Numbered from the stretch's first letter, positions 28,768 to 37,874 are shown. The stretch: DNA of 64,000 nt from JANYBT01 sp038211475 (GCA_038211475.1 JBBQVN010000002.1:1-64000), one strand, 5' to 3'. Translations and numbers: made by a program. Notes: a model not told the origin generated them from the sequence alone.

Positions 28768-29356
28768 CTACGGTCTCGCTGTTGCACCGGCGTTTCCCGC
28801 CCGCCTGCACCACTCGAATTGTGCGCCATGCCACCCTGACATTCAATTGCTAGGCAGGTTCCCGTGGCACTGGAAATTAGCCACTCGATTGGATTTGACC
28901 ATTCATTCCAATCACTTAGCTCCCTTAGACTCGGGATTTCCAAGACTGCCGGAGAAGCGCCAAGCCTGCTCCCAGACTCTCTCTCGGATTTTATCAGCTT
29001 TGTTCTAATAGTCCCATGAAATTACAGAGTCTTGGCTAAACCCCGGGCCAACAACTTTGTTGCGGTTGATCTGTCCTGACGCCTTTGCAGATGAGATCCT
29101 ACCTGTCGGCGATGCGCGCAAGCGAAAAGACTGAAGCTTCTATTTGCTCCGACAAAAATACCTTCTTGCTGATGCGGACCGCCGAGAACGGCCAACTCGA
29201 TTCTCACCTTTTACGTTTTTAAGACTGCTCCCCCCTTGCCCGGTGAGCAACCCAGCGCTCGATTTCGAACCAACCTAACCAGCCATTACATAACTTCCGC
29301 AGCGAACAATAATCCGAAACGGCATTGCGCGACCCGCACGCCATCCCTTATCCTGC
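28768..29356. other. Divergent intergenic region between EPS export and exosortase genes
   Basis: I see no convincing gene in these 590 bases. Short open frames lack ribosome sites and recognisable protein features. I looked for a sigma-54 site and for c-di-GMP riboswitch cores and saw none. The exosortase gene presumably has its own promoter here. Confidence 0.4.
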
Positions 29357-30253
29357 ATGATAGAAGGACAGGCTCGGCCCATATTGGAAGCAAGCTTAGA
29401 CGTCCCTGTGTTCCCGCAGCGGGTGCATTGGATCCCCAGCTTGGGGATTCCTCTGCTTACGGTTTGGCTCTACTCTTCGATCCTGTGGCGCCTGGCCGCG
29501 CAGTGGTACCACGACCCGAATTTTTCCCACGGATTTCTGGTGCCAATTTTTGCCGGATTCGTGCTCTACCAGGAACGCTCCCACTGGCAGAGCATCCCAC
29601 CTAAGCCCGCGTGGTCTGGCCTGGCGGTTCTCGCCTTCGGCCTTTGCGTCTTGGTAATCGGGGTTTTGGGTTCCGAACTTTTCCTCTCCCGCTCTTCCCT
29701 TCTCATCGTAATCGCCGGGCTGGTCGTACTTTTTCTGGGATGGCCAGTGATGCGCGCCGTCCTGTTCCCTTGGGCCTTACTAGTGCTGATGATCCCGATT
29801 CCCGCGATTATTTTCAACCAGATTACTTTCCCTTTGCAGTTACTGGCGTCTAACATCTCCTCCACCGCCCTCCCCTTGCTGGGCGTCCCCGTGCTACGGG
29901 AAGGCAACGTCATCATCTTGCCCGCCATGGCGCTCGAGGTGGCCGAGGCCTGCAGCGGTATCCGCTCGTTGCTCTCATTGGTGACACTGGCAGTAATGTA
30001 TGGATATTTGATGGAGACCCGCCTTTGGATTCGCGTCGTCCTGGTGTTGAGCGCCATCCCCATCGCGGTCGCCGCCAATAGTATTCGTATCCTCGGCACC
30101 GGCCTACTGGTGCAGTATTGGGACCCCGACAAAGCCTTAGGATTTTTCCACGCTTTCTCGGGATGGTTGATTTTTGTGGTCTCGCTCGCGATGCTGTTTG
30201 CCATTCACAAGATTTTGGAAAAATCCGCGGCTCGCCACCGGAGAATTCCGTGA
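29357..30253 (+). CDS. Exosortase (EpsH/Xrt transpeptidase)
   Basis: The 298-residue protein has about eight membrane spans and the exosortase catalytic triad: Cys199 in EACSGIRSL, Arg244 in ANSIRI and His265 in FFHAFSGW. An N-terminal DPNFSHGFLVP segment is also typical. Exosortases recognise C-terminal PEP-CTERM-like tags of exported proteins, cut them and probably join them to a surface polymer. The kind of locus (secretion ATPase, chain-length protein, EpsI next door) fits the XrtA group, but I cannot fix the subtype. No PEP-CTERM substrate gene lies in the window. No good ribosome site precedes the ATG. EpsI follows with a four-base GTGA overlap. Confidence 0.93.
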   Translation: MIEGQARPILEASLDVPVFPQRVHWIPSLGIPLLTVWLYSSILWRLAAQWYHDPNFSHGFLVPIFAGFVLYQERSHWQSIPPKPAWSGLAVLAFGLCVLVIGVLGSELFLSRSSLLIVIAGLVVLFLGWPVMRAVLFPWALLVLMIPIPAIIFNQITFPLQLLASNISSTALPLLGVPVLREGNVIILPAMALEVAEACSGIRSLLSLVTLAVMYGYLMETRLWIRVVLVLSAIPIAVAANSIRILGTGLLVQYWDPDKALGFFHAFSGWLIFVVSLAMLFAIHKILEKSAARHRRIP

Positions 30254-30900
30254 GCCGCCCTTCCTCGCGGCTACTCATTGCCGCTATGCTGCTGGCTGCC
30301 ACCGCGCTGTTCCTGCAGACTCGGGGACACCGCGAAATCATTGCCTCGCACGCTCCCCTGGCTACGTTCCCCCTGCAACTAGGTGATTGGAGCGGCGTGA
30401 ATGTCTCGTTGTCTCAGGACGTCCTCGACGTGTTGGGCCCCGGCGATTTCCTGCTGCGCATCTATCGCGATCCCGCTCTACCGCAACCGGACGTCGACCT
30501 TTTCCTCGCCTACTTCCGCAGTCAGCGCGCGGGCGATACCATCCACTCGCCGAAAAACTGTCTGCCCGGCGCAGGCTGGCTGCCGGTCGAGTCCCGTCGC
30601 ATCGCCATCGCCTTGCCCGGGCTTCCCGAGTTTCCGGTCAATCGCTATGTCATCGCCAAGGGATCGCAGAAACAACTGGTGCTCTACTGGTATTGGGCGC
30701 ATGGCCGTGGCATCGCCAGCGAGTATTGGGCCAAGTACTACCTGATCGCCGATTCCATCCGCATGAATCGCAGCGACGGAGCTCTGGTTCGGGTCACCAC
30801 CTCTTTGCGCGACGGCGAGTCTGCCGACCAAGCCCAGGCTCGACTACTTTCGTTTGCTGCAACTTTCAGCCCCAGGCTGAATGAGTTCATTCCCCAATAG
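30250..30900 (+). CDS. epsI: EpsI family protein (exosortase partner)
   Basis: The 216-residue protein starts with a GTG that overlaps the exosortase stop (GTGA). It has an N-terminal hydrophobic anchor (8-23), then a periplasmic domain with LGDWSG (45-50), FRSQRAGDTIHSPKNCLPGAGW (89-110, holding the CLPGxGW signature) and YWYWAHGR. These are the marks of the EpsI family, which is always linked to, and sometimes fused with, exosortases. Its biochemical role is not known; it is needed for EPS production in methylotrophs, from which the name comes. The stop lies six bases from the convergent nnr stop. Confidence 0.9.
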   Translation: MSRPSSRLLIAAMLLAATALFLQTRGHREIIASHAPLATFPLQLGDWSGVNVSLSQDVLDVLGPGDFLLRIYRDPALPQPDVDLFLAYFRSQRAGDTIHSPKNCLPGAGWLPVESRRIAIALPGLPEFPVNRYVIAKGSQKQLVLYWYWAHGRGIASEYWAKYYLIADSIRMNRSDGALVRVTTSLRDGESADQAQARLLSFAATFSPRLNEFIPQ

Positions 30901-30906
30901 CCACCG

Positions 30907-32478
30907 TCATGCGTGGAACTCAACCCGGTCGCCGGCCGCGTCTCGCTGCGTGGTCATAATCGCTTCAGCCATAGCCCCGATCAGGTCCGTCGCCACCAGA
31001 CTCTTCTCTCCCACCCGGTTGCAGGCAATGTCCCCCGCCAGCCCATGAAGATAGACAGCCAGTACCGTAGCGTCGAACGTCCGGTCGCGGAACTGGGCCA
31101 TGCAACCTGCAATCATCCCCGTAAGAACGTCCCCTGTACCTCCCGTTGCCATCCCCGCATTGCCGGTTGGATTCACCCAAGCTTCGCCTTCGGAAGAAAC
31201 GATCAGAGTACGATGTCCCTTCAACACCACAATGCAGTGGTGCTTCGCCGCAAACGCTCGCGCAACCCGCAAGCGGTCTGATTGAACTTCGGCGATCGTG
31301 CAATTCAGCAGGCGGGCCATCTCTCCCGGGTGGGGCGTGATCACCAGCAACCGGCCCTCGCCGGTAAGTTTTTCCGGATCTTCCGCAAACGCATTCAGCC
31401 CATCCGCGTCCAGCACCATCGGAGTCTTAGTGCGCGCGAGCAACGTACGAACCAATTGCGTGGTTTCGGGATGCCGAGAAATCCCGGGGCCAACCGCAAG
31501 CACCGTTTTGGCCTCGATGATCCTCTCGATCCCGCCGTACTCGAGCCCGCGCAGGGAAAGGGTGCCTATCTCGGTTTCTTCAAGCGGTTCTGTCATCAGC
31601 TCGGGATGAAACCCCGCCACGGTCGGTTGAACTGACTTGGGAGTAGCCACGGTCGCCAGACCCGCTCCCGCTCGTAATGCGGCGAACCCTGCCATGGCGG
31701 CTGCGCCCGCCTTGCCCACAGCTCCGCCGATGACCAGCACGTGACCGTAGCTTCCTTTGTTCGCTTCCCTGGCCCGCGGCGCCAGAAACGGACTCATGTC
31801 CTGCGGCGTCGTCACCGACAGTCGCAGCAACGACACCACGGCTTCCGCAGGCGAGCCAATCGCAGCAACTATCGTGTGACCAGAGGTCAGCGATCCGAAA
31901 AGATGCACCGGCCGTGGCGCCGTAAAAGTGACGATAGCGTCAGCACGCATGGGCCCGCTCAGCTCGCTCGTCGCATCGGCCTCTGCACCGGATGGAATGT
32001 CAACGGCCACGACCAAGCCGGATCCCGCGTTGACTGCGGCAATCAACTCCTCATACAGTCCAGTCGCCGGAGCCTTAAATCCCGTCCCCAAAACCGCATC
32101 CAGCACTAAGTCAGCCCGCAACAGGCGTTGCACCGCATCGCCCTGCAATTCCGCCGAGGTTCGAACCAACTGAGGCGCGATGGGTAGACGGTGCAGCATC
32201 TCCGCCGCGTCTCCGCGCACCTCGCCCGGCTCGGCCAGCAGCACCACACTCACTTCCCGGCCCGCCTGATGCAAAATGCGGGCGGCTACAAAACCATCGC
32301 CCCCATTGTTTCCCTTGCCGCATAAAACCGTGATGGTTCGCGCCGAACCATAGTGAGATAAAACGAAGTCGGCCACCGCCGCGCCCGCATGCTCCATCAG
32401 TTCCAGCGAAGGTATCCCAAAGCGTTGGGTCGTGGCTCTGTCGATTTCCCGCATCTCCTCGGCACTGACAATTTTCAT
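30907..32478 (-). CDS. nnr: Bifunctional NAD(P)HX epimerase and dehydratase
   Basis: The 523-residue protein has two domains. Residues about 1-215 form the YjeF_N epimerase with MKIVSAEEMREID at the start and CGKGNNGGDG (53-62). Residues about 230-523 form the ribokinase-like dehydratase with SYGHVLVIGGA, NPTGNAGMATGGTGDVLTG near 445-463. It repairs hydrated NADH and NADPH: the epimerase equalises the R and S forms and the dehydratase restores the S form using ADP or ATP. The start at 32478 (MKIVSAEE) is the family start; the frame is open for 27 more codons upstream. Single gene, unrelated to the EPS locus. Confidence 0.95.
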   Translation of the reverse strand: MKIVSAEEMREIDRATTQRFGIPSLELMEHAGAAVADFVLSHYGSARTITVLCGKGNNGGDGFVAARILHQAGREVSVVLLAEPGEVRGDAAEMLHRLPIAPQLVRTSAELQGDAVQRLLRADLVLDAVLGTGFKAPATGLYEELIAAVNAGSGLVVAVDIPSGAEADATSELSGPMRADAIVTFTAPRPVHLFGSLTSGHTIVAAIGSPAEAVVSLLRLSVTTPQDMSPFLAPRAREANKGSYGHVLVIGGAVGKAGAAAMAGFAALRAGAGLATVATPKSVQPTVAGFHPELMTEPLEETEIGTLSLRGLEYGGIERIIEAKTVLAVGPGISRHPETTQLVRTLLARTKTPMVLDADGLNAFAEDPEKLTGEGRLLVITPHPGEMARLLNCTIAEVQSDRLRVARAFAAKHHCIVVLKGHRTLIVSSEGEAWVNPTGNAGMATGGTGDVLTGMIAGCMAQFRDRTFDATVLAVYLHGLAGDIACNRVGEKSLVATDLIGAMAEAIMTTQRDAAGDRVEFHA

Positions 32479-32558
32479 GGCTTGCTCAGAGACACTTATT
32501 ACAGCGCTTGAATCGAATCCGCAAATGGAGTCACACTCTGCCTTCCCCGCTGCAAACA

Positions 32559-32589
32559 AAACGCCATCCGATTACTTCGGACGGCGTTT
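32559..32589 (-). terminator. Rho-independent terminator of the APC permease unit
   Basis: On the minus strand a 12-bp stem with one mismatch (AAACGCCGTCCG pairing with CGGATGGCGTTT, 7-base loop) is followed by TTGTTTG. It lies 33 bases after the stop of the permease at 32622 and before nnr. Confidence 0.75.
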
Positions 32590-32621
32590 CGTACTACGGT
32601 GGTACTGAAATTCCGCCGCGC

Positions 32622-34217
32622 TTATTTCGACCCCCGGAGCATTGCCTGCACCTTGCTGTTCTTTTGGCCATAGGTGAAATAGACCACCAATCCAATCGCC
32701 AGCCAGATGATCAGTCGAGCCCAATTCACCCAGCCCAGCTTCAGCATCATGTAGCCATTGAAGACTATGCCGAGGATTGGAACCAGCGGAACCCACGGCG
32801 TCCGGAAGGGGCGCGCCTGGCCGGGATTGGTGCGGCGCAAGACCAGAATCGCAATGCAAACGATAACGAAAGCCAGCAGCGTCCCGATGTTTACCATCTT
32901 GCCGATGTCGTCAATCGGCGTCACGCTGCCCACCACCGCCGCCAAAAATCCAACCAGGATGGTGTTCTTCCATGGAGTGCGAAACCTGGGATGAATCGCG
33001 GCAAAAAATTTCTTCGGCAGCAGTCCATCGTTGGCCATCGAGTAGAGCACTCGAGTTTGGCCCAGCAGCATCACCAACATCACGCTGGTCAATCCCGCTA
33101 GCGCTCCGATGGTAATGATGTGGGATGCGCCGACCAAGCCGCGATCCATAAACGCCCGGGCGATGGGGGCTTCAATATTGATTTCGCGCCACGGCACCAT
33201 GCCCGTCAGAATCGCCGCCACCGCTATATAAAGAGTCGTACAGATCACCAGCGATGCGATGATCCCAATCGGCAGGTCGCGCTGCGGATTCTTGGCCTCT
33301 TGCGCGGTCGTGGAGACTGCGTCAAACCCAATGTAAGCGAAGAAGATGTAGGCCGCCCCCGCCCCAATCCCCGAAAAGCCGAACGGCGCGAACGAATGCC
33401 AATCCGATCCCCAGTTGCTATGCGCCACGTACTTGAATCCCAAGCCAATCACAAACAGCACCACCGCCACCTTGATGCAAACGATGGTCGCGTTGAAGCG
33501 CGCGCTCTCTTTGATCCCGATGACCAAAATCGCGGTGATCGCCAGCGCGATCAAGAAAGCTGGCAGGTTAAATCCAATTTCCACGCCAAAAACCGTGGGG
33601 GCCGACAGCAAGCTGTGCGCCCGCTGCACCAGTTCGGGCGACTGCGCGCCCATAATGTCCGTAACTTTGGTGAGGAAGGCTTGCGTGCCCGGTACTAGCG
33701 TGGAATCCGACGCCACCGCCATCTGGCGCGCAATGGTGCTCTCTGCCGTACGCAGCGCGGTCCAGTGGTCATACGCCAGCCACAGCGGCATCTTGATGTG
33801 CAGAATGTCCAGCAACTCGATAAAGTGGTTCGACCAGCCCGACGATACCGTGCTGGCGCCCATCGCATATTCCAGCGTCAAATCCCAGCCGATGATCCAG
33901 GCAAAGATTTCGCCCAGCGTGGCGTAAGCGTAGGTGTAAGCGCTGCCTGCCAGCGGAATCATGGCCGCAAATTCGGCGTAGCACAGTCCGGCGAACGCGC
34001 ACCCCATGCCCGACAGCACGAACGACAGCATCAGGCCTGGGCCCGCATAATGCGCTCCCAGTCCCGATAACACAAAAATTCCTGCGCCGATGATCGCGCC
34101 CACTCCCAGCGCCGTTAACTGGAACACTCCCAGCGTGCGCTTCAGGCTGTGTTCGCCCGTTTCGCCTGCTTCCGATAGAAGCAGTGCCAACGGCTTTTTC
34201 GCCAAAAGATCTGCCAT
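32622..34217 (-). CDS. APC-family amino acid permease (cationic amino acid transporter-like)
   Basis: The 531-residue protein has 12 or more membrane spans and opens with KRTLGVFQLTALGVGAIIGA, which holds the APC GxGxIIGxGIF helix-1 motif, followed by GAGIFVLSG. SYAYIFFAYIGFD-type residues in span 6 (AAYIFFAYIGFDAVSTTAQE) and NPQRDLP match the CAT/YhdG group. It should import amino acids by proton symport or exchange. A loop of about 70 residues between spans 3 and 4 carries insertions (about 155-205). GGGGAG precedes the ATG. It lies 18 bases after the other permease and probably shares its transcript. Confidence 0.9.
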   Translation of the reverse strand: MADLLAKKPLALLLSEAGETGEHSLKRTLGVFQLTALGVGAIIGAGIFVLSGLGAHYAGPGLMLSFVLSGMGCAFAGLCYAEFAAMIPLAGSAYTYAYATLGEIFAWIIGWDLTLEYAMGASTVSSGWSNHFIELLDILHIKMPLWLAYDHWTALRTAESTIARQMAVASDSTLVPGTQAFLTKVTDIMGAQSPELVQRAHSLLSAPTVFGVEIGFNLPAFLIALAITAILVIGIKESARFNATIVCIKVAVVLFVIGLGFKYVAHSNWGSDWHSFAPFGFSGIGAGAAYIFFAYIGFDAVSTTAQEAKNPQRDLPIGIIASLVICTTLYIAVAAILTGMVPWREINIEAPIARAFMDRGLVGASHIITIGALAGLTSVMLVMLLGQTRVLYSMANDGLLPKKFFAAIHPRFRTPWKNTILVGFLAAVVGSVTPIDDIGKMVNIGTLLAFVIVCIAILVLRRTNPGQARPFRTPWVPLVPILGIVFNGYMMLKLGWVNWARLIIWLAIGLVVYFTYGQKNSKVQAMLRGSK

Positions 34218-34235
34218 ACGTCTCGCTCCCCTTAT

Positions 34236-35786
34236 CTATTCCATCGCTGCGTTCGATCGTTTCGACCACAAGAAATATACCGGGATGCCCAACAGCACGA
34301 TCATCAACCCCGGCCAAGTGTACTGCGGTTTGTAGCGCAATAGTACGACATCAATAAACAAAGCCACCAAAATGTAAACCGCCGGCAACACCGGGTACCC
34401 GATCGCGCGATACGGGCGCTCGGCATCCGGCCTCGTAAATCGCAGCACAAACAAGCCGCCAATCGTCAAAATGTAAAACACCAGCACCGCGAAAATAATG
34501 TAGTCCAGCAACTGCCCGTAACTCCCAGAGAGGCAAAGAATGCAGGTCCACACCATCTGCACCATCAGCGATACCGCCGGAGTCTTGTACTTGGGATGCA
34601 ATTTCGACACACTGCGAAAAAATAAACCGTCCTTTGCCATGGCGTAGTAAACCCGCGCCCCCGACAGGATCAAGCCGTTATCGCAACCGAAGGCGGAGAT
34701 CATAATGGCAATGGCCATCAGTGCTCCTCCCCCCGTCCCCAGCATCTTCAGCATGACCGCGGTCCCCACTCGATCTTCCGCCGCAAATTGAATGCCCCGG
34801 TCGAGAATGGTGGCCCCGCCGGCGCTTCCCCACAGCGGCAGCACGCTCAAGTAAATGAAGTTGCATGCAATGTAGAGAGCGATCACGATGCCCGTACCCA
34901 TCGCCAGAGACAACGGCAGGTTGCGGCTGGGGTTCTTTACCTCACCCGCGGTAAACGTCACGTTGTTCCAGGCGTCGGCGGAAAACAGCGACCCCACCTG
35001 CGCCACCGCCAGAATCGTGAGCGTCCCCACCATCACCGTCGGTCCGCCTACTCCCACTTGCACCGCATGTTGCGCGCTCAGTCCAGCGTTGTGCCAGAAG
35101 TTCCCCTGGAAGTTCGCCGCCAGCGCTTGCGCATTCCGGCCGATGAACAGTCCCAACAGCACCAGGCCAAACAGCGCGGAGGCCTTGGCCACCGTGAACA
35201 CGTTCTGGATCATCGCCCCGGTTTTCAATCCGAAGATGTTGACTACCGAAAGAAACACAACAATGACGATCGCCACCAGGTTCTGCGAGTTCAGGCCCAC
35301 GTCCATGTTGCCCAACACCATCGGTCCAATCTGGATGGGCGGCACTTTCCAAATGTGGACGATCCAATTAGTGGACGATACCGAAGGAACAAAAATACCT
35401 AGAAACTTCCCGAACGCCACGCCTACCGCTGCGATGGTTCCGGTCTGAATCACCAGAAAGAGTGTCCAGCCGTAGAGAAATCCCCAGAGTGGACCCAGAG
35501 ACTCGCGCAGATAAACGTATTGGCCGCCGGCGCGGGGCATCATGGCAGCCAGTTCCCCGTAGCTCAGTGCGCCCACAATCGTCAGAAATCCAGTCACCAG
35601 CCACGCGCCGATCAACAGCGCCGGCGAATTGGTCTCGCGGGAAATCTCCGCCGACACGATGAAAATGCCCGACCCGATCATCGAGCCGATCACCAGCATG
35701 GTCGAACTGGTCAGGCCCAGGCCTTTGACCAGTTCCTTGTCCTGTTGAGTGTGGCGGTTCCAATCGCTGGCCGGGGTGGCCGGCAC
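34236..35786 (-). CDS. APC-family amino acid permease (second)
   Basis: The 516-residue protein has 12 membrane spans, with LTSSTMLVIGSMIGSGIFIV as helix 1 and GGQYVYLRESLGPLWGF near 85-100, like LAT/SteT-type exchangers. Substrate is unknown. Start choice is open: the GTG at 35786 has only AAGGA about nine bases upstream, while a perfect AGGAGG (35818-35813) lies four bases before an in-frame CTG at 35807. That CTG would give the N-terminus MSKEKHPVP. It is the first gene of a two-permease unit that ends in the terminator at 32559. Confidence 0.88.
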   Translation of the reverse strand: MPATPASDWNRHTQQDKELVKGLGLTSSTMLVIGSMIGSGIFIVSAEISRETNSPALLIGAWLVTGFLTIVGALSYGELAAMMPRAGGQYVYLRESLGPLWGFLYGWTLFLVIQTGTIAAVGVAFGKFLGIFVPSVSSTNWIVHIWKVPPIQIGPMVLGNMDVGLNSQNLVAIVIVVFLSVVNIFGLKTGAMIQNVFTVAKASALFGLVLLGLFIGRNAQALAANFQGNFWHNAGLSAQHAVQVGVGGPTVMVGTLTILAVAQVGSLFSADAWNNVTFTAGEVKNPSRNLPLSLAMGTGIVIALYIACNFIYLSVLPLWGSAGGATILDRGIQFAAEDRVGTAVMLKMLGTGGGALMAIAIMISAFGCDNGLILSGARVYYAMAKDGLFFRSVSKLHPKYKTPAVSLMVQMVWTCILCLSGSYGQLLDYIIFAVLVFYILTIGGLFVLRFTRPDAERPYRAIGYPVLPAVYILVALFIDVVLLRYKPQYTWPGLMIVLLGIPVYFLWSKRSNAAME

Positions 35787-35900
35787 GGGATGCTTTTCCT
35801 TGCTCAGAGCGCCTCCTAACTCTTCGGTTCCAGAAACTTACCCGCAGTCCCGCATTTCTTCTGGGATTCCACAAACTCTATCTGAGTTTTCCAGCGCGGT

Positions 35901-36506
35901 CTAGAACAAGCGCAGGAACTCTTCCGCTGCTTGCCGCGGATCGTGCAGCAAATCAGCAATCACCGCCACCGCATCCGCCCCGGCTTCAACCACCGACCGC
36001 GCATTCGCTCGTGTAATTCCGCCGATACCCACCAGCGGTTTGCCGGTGAGCGCGCGGGCGCGTCGCACTCCTTCCAGGCCGACCACCGGATCTGGGCGAT
36101 CTTTGCTTCCCGTCGCAAACACTGGCCCGATCGCCACGTAGTCCGCAGAGGTCTGCTCTGCCTTCGCCATTTGTTCCGGGTTATGCGTCGAGACTCCCAG
36201 CCACAAGCCCGGTCCGATCAGACTGCGCACGCTGGCGGGCGACAAATCCTCCTGCCCCACGTGCACTCCGTCGAATCGCGCCGCCAGACACAAGTCCGCC
36301 CGGTCGTTCATGATGAGTTGGACGCGCGATCCGAGCAGGCGTCTCAGATCCAGCGCATGGTCCAGCATTTGACGGGCATTGCCAGATTTGTTGCGGTACT
36401 GCAGCAGGGTAACGCCGCCAGCAGCCAACTCCTCGCATGCGGTAAACATTGCGCTCGCATCCGCGAACCGGCTAGTGTCCAAGATAGCGTAAAGGCGAGG
36501 CAGCAT
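35901..36506 (-). CDS. thiE: Thiamine-phosphate synthase
   Basis: The 201-residue TIM barrel has LLQYRNKSG, LIMNDRADL, GVHVGQEDL, WLGVSTH, YVAIGPVFATGSK and VGIGGI in the order of ThiE, covering the HMP-pyrophosphate and thiazole-phosphate sites. It joins these two into thiamine phosphate. Length is normal for the family. The ATG at 36506 has no clear ribosome site. No TPP riboswitch (no CUGAGA-type core) is seen upstream and no other thi genes are near. Confidence 0.93.
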   Translation of the reverse strand: MLPRLYAILDTSRFADASAMFTACEELAAGGVTLLQYRNKSGNARQMLDHALDLRRLLGSRVQLIMNDRADLCLAARFDGVHVGQEDLSPASVRSLIGPGLWLGVSTHNPEQMAKAEQTSADYVAIGPVFATGSKDRPDPVVGLEGVRRARALTGKPLVGIGGITRANARSVVEAGADAVAVIADLLHDPRQAAEEFLRLF

Positions 36507-36610
36507 TGGTGGTTGCTAGTTTACGTGATTACAGAAAATCCGATAAATAGGTCAGATGGTGGCTGATCTCTTCTAGAAAAATCTTGTTCGGTTGAGTCGT
36601 CATCCGGCAT

Positions 36611-37162
36611 CTAGCGAGGCGATTCAAAAATCTCAATCCACAATTTCAGCGTGCGATCGTGCCGATCTACAGGTCCAATCAGATGGTGGCGAAGCTCCTT
36701 CTCATAGCGTTCCCGAAGTACTTGGGCGTCTAGCTTCCGGGAGCGGAACAAGTAGTCTGCATCATCGCGGTCTTTCTGGCTATTCCGCTGCAGTTTGGAC
36801 AAAATGCAATCGTAGGGGTCTGGGACAAGCAACTTCAGATGCTTGAATCCGCCCGCCGCCCATTCGCTCAGCCTCAACTCATAATCCTCAGGCAGACTCG
36901 TGATCGCGACCCGATGCAGGCAAATCCCATATTTCTGATGGAGAGGCGTGCCTTCGCCAGCTTGCGCTTGAAGATTCAAATTCGCAGGCACAGCTGTGTA
37001 GTAGTCAATGTCGCCCGTGGTGCGGGGCAAGCCGTAGTAACAAGCGAAAACAAATCCCCCGATGCAATGCAGCGCGAGCGGCTCGGTAAGCGCCTCGTCG
37101 ATTTCGGCCAGGAAGTCTTTCCACGGCGACGGCAGCCCGGCGCTGACATTCTTAGCTGGCAT
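36611..37162 (-). CDS. Nucleotidyltransferase-like protein (DUF6036-type), possible toxin
   Basis: The 183-residue protein has LHCIGGFVFACYYGLPRTTG (31-50) followed by DID (51-53). This is the minimal nucleotidyltransferase layout: a glycine-rich helix start and two metal-binding aspartates. Related folds occur in AbiEii-like toxins and in DUF6036 proteins. PDPYDCILSKLQRNSQKD (about 115-132) is the conserved helix of such families. The start overlaps the XRE gene by 11 bases, so the two are made together. A toxin/antitoxin or regulatory role is inferred; transfer of a nucleotide to RNA or protein would be the expected chemistry. Confidence 0.7.
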   Translation of the reverse strand: MPAKNVSAGLPSPWKDFLAEIDEALTEPLALHCIGGFVFACYYGLPRTTGDIDYYTAVPANLNLQAQAGEGTPLHQKYGICLHRVAITSLPEDYELRLSEWAAGGFKHLKLLVPDPYDCILSKLQRNSQKDRDDADYLFRSRKLDAQVLRERYEKELRHHLIGPVDRHDRTLKLWIEIFESPR

Positions 37163-37838
37163 AGGGAAGGTGGTCCGGGCGCATGTCTGTTAACAGGTTC
37201 CAGTGCACCGCGTCCTCTGTCCGGTTCTCTCTGAGCCACTCCCGCTCGCTTTCCGTCCGCGGAGGACGGTAGAACAAATCTTCCTTCACGAGCCGGCTGT
37301 CGTCGAGCGTGCTTTCAAGTTTGCTCAACTCGGTGGCTCGGGCTCGCTCGCCTTGGGTTTCGGCCACCCGCCGCGCCAGTGCAACGACAAATCCGAGACG
37401 GTTTTGCAGATTAAGTTTTCGCGCGTTTCCCACCAGCCATGCGTCCGGCTGGGCATATTTGACGGCAACCCAGGGCAAAGCCTCAGCCACGCGTCCGTCG
37501 AGACTCTTCTGCGCCAGTGCCGTCAGCAGGACCTCGAAAGGGTGCTTCTTGCTTGTGTGAGAACGAAGAAACGCAAAGCCGGGATACCCAAGCTTAGCCA
37601 GCCACTCGGTCAATCGTTGATCGTCGGTCGCTCTGGGCACAAAGTTGTCGGCAAGCGGAAGGACCTCCGGGGATAGCTCATAGACCAACGCAGCCCGGCG
37701 AACCAGTTCCGGAGTGAGCCGCCTCTTCCCGTTTTCCAAGAAGTTCAAATACGCCTGTGTCATCCCCAGCCGAGCCGCCGCCTGGGATTGCGTCCAATCC
37801 TTGTGGAGGCGTGCCGACTTGAATTCGCGTGTTTCCAT
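37152..37838 (-). CDS. XRE-family HTH regulator, probable antitoxin of the nucleotidyltransferase
   Basis: The 228-residue protein has an N-terminal helix-turn-helix: TQSQAAARLGMTQAYLNFLE (16-35) followed by NGKRRL. The remaining 170 residues are a helical domain I do not recognise; they end with YRPPRTESEREWL. The start at 37838 is chosen because it puts the HTH at the N-terminus and sits seven bases after a perfect -10 box. Its stop overlaps the start of the nucleotidyltransferase gene. An inverted repeat between its -35 and -10 boxes suggests it represses its own operon. Confidence 0.78.
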   Translation of the reverse strand: METREFKSARLHKDWTQSQAAARLGMTQAYLNFLENGKRRLTPELVRRAALVYELSPEVLPLADNFVPRATDDQRLTEWLAKLGYPGFAFLRSHTSKKHPFEVLLTALAQKSLDGRVAEALPWVAVKYAQPDAWLVGNARKLNLQNRLGFVVALARRVAETQGERARATELSKLESTLDDSRLVKEDLFYRPPRTESEREWLRENRTEDAVHWNLLTDMRPDHLPYAS

Positions 37839-37845
37839 ATTCGCT

Positions 37846-37874
37846 GTTATAACGGCTTTGTTATATTTTGTCAA
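37846..37874 (-). promoter_or_regulatory. Strong promoter with operator, leaderless start of the XRE operon
   Basis: On the minus strand TTGACA (37874-37869), 17 bases, TATAAC (37851-37846), then seven bases to the ATG at 37838. Transcription would begin at or one base before the start codon. Between the boxes lies the perfect inverted repeat TATAAC-N6-GTTATA (37848-37865), which overlaps the -10 and would suit an XRE dimer. Confidence 0.75.

Noticed and set aside
29022..29207. Minus-strand 61-codon frame before the exosortase gene
   Set aside because: No ribosome site and unconvincing composition; the region reads as non-coding.
28768..29356. Sigma-54 promoter or c-di-GMP riboswitch in the EPS divergent region
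   Set aside because: TGGCAC at 28864-28869 lacks the TTGC half at the right spacing, and no GEMM core is present.
36507..36610. TPP riboswitch upstream of thiE
   Set aside because: The gap is only about 100 bases and lacks the conserved CUGAGA-type core and the second stem.
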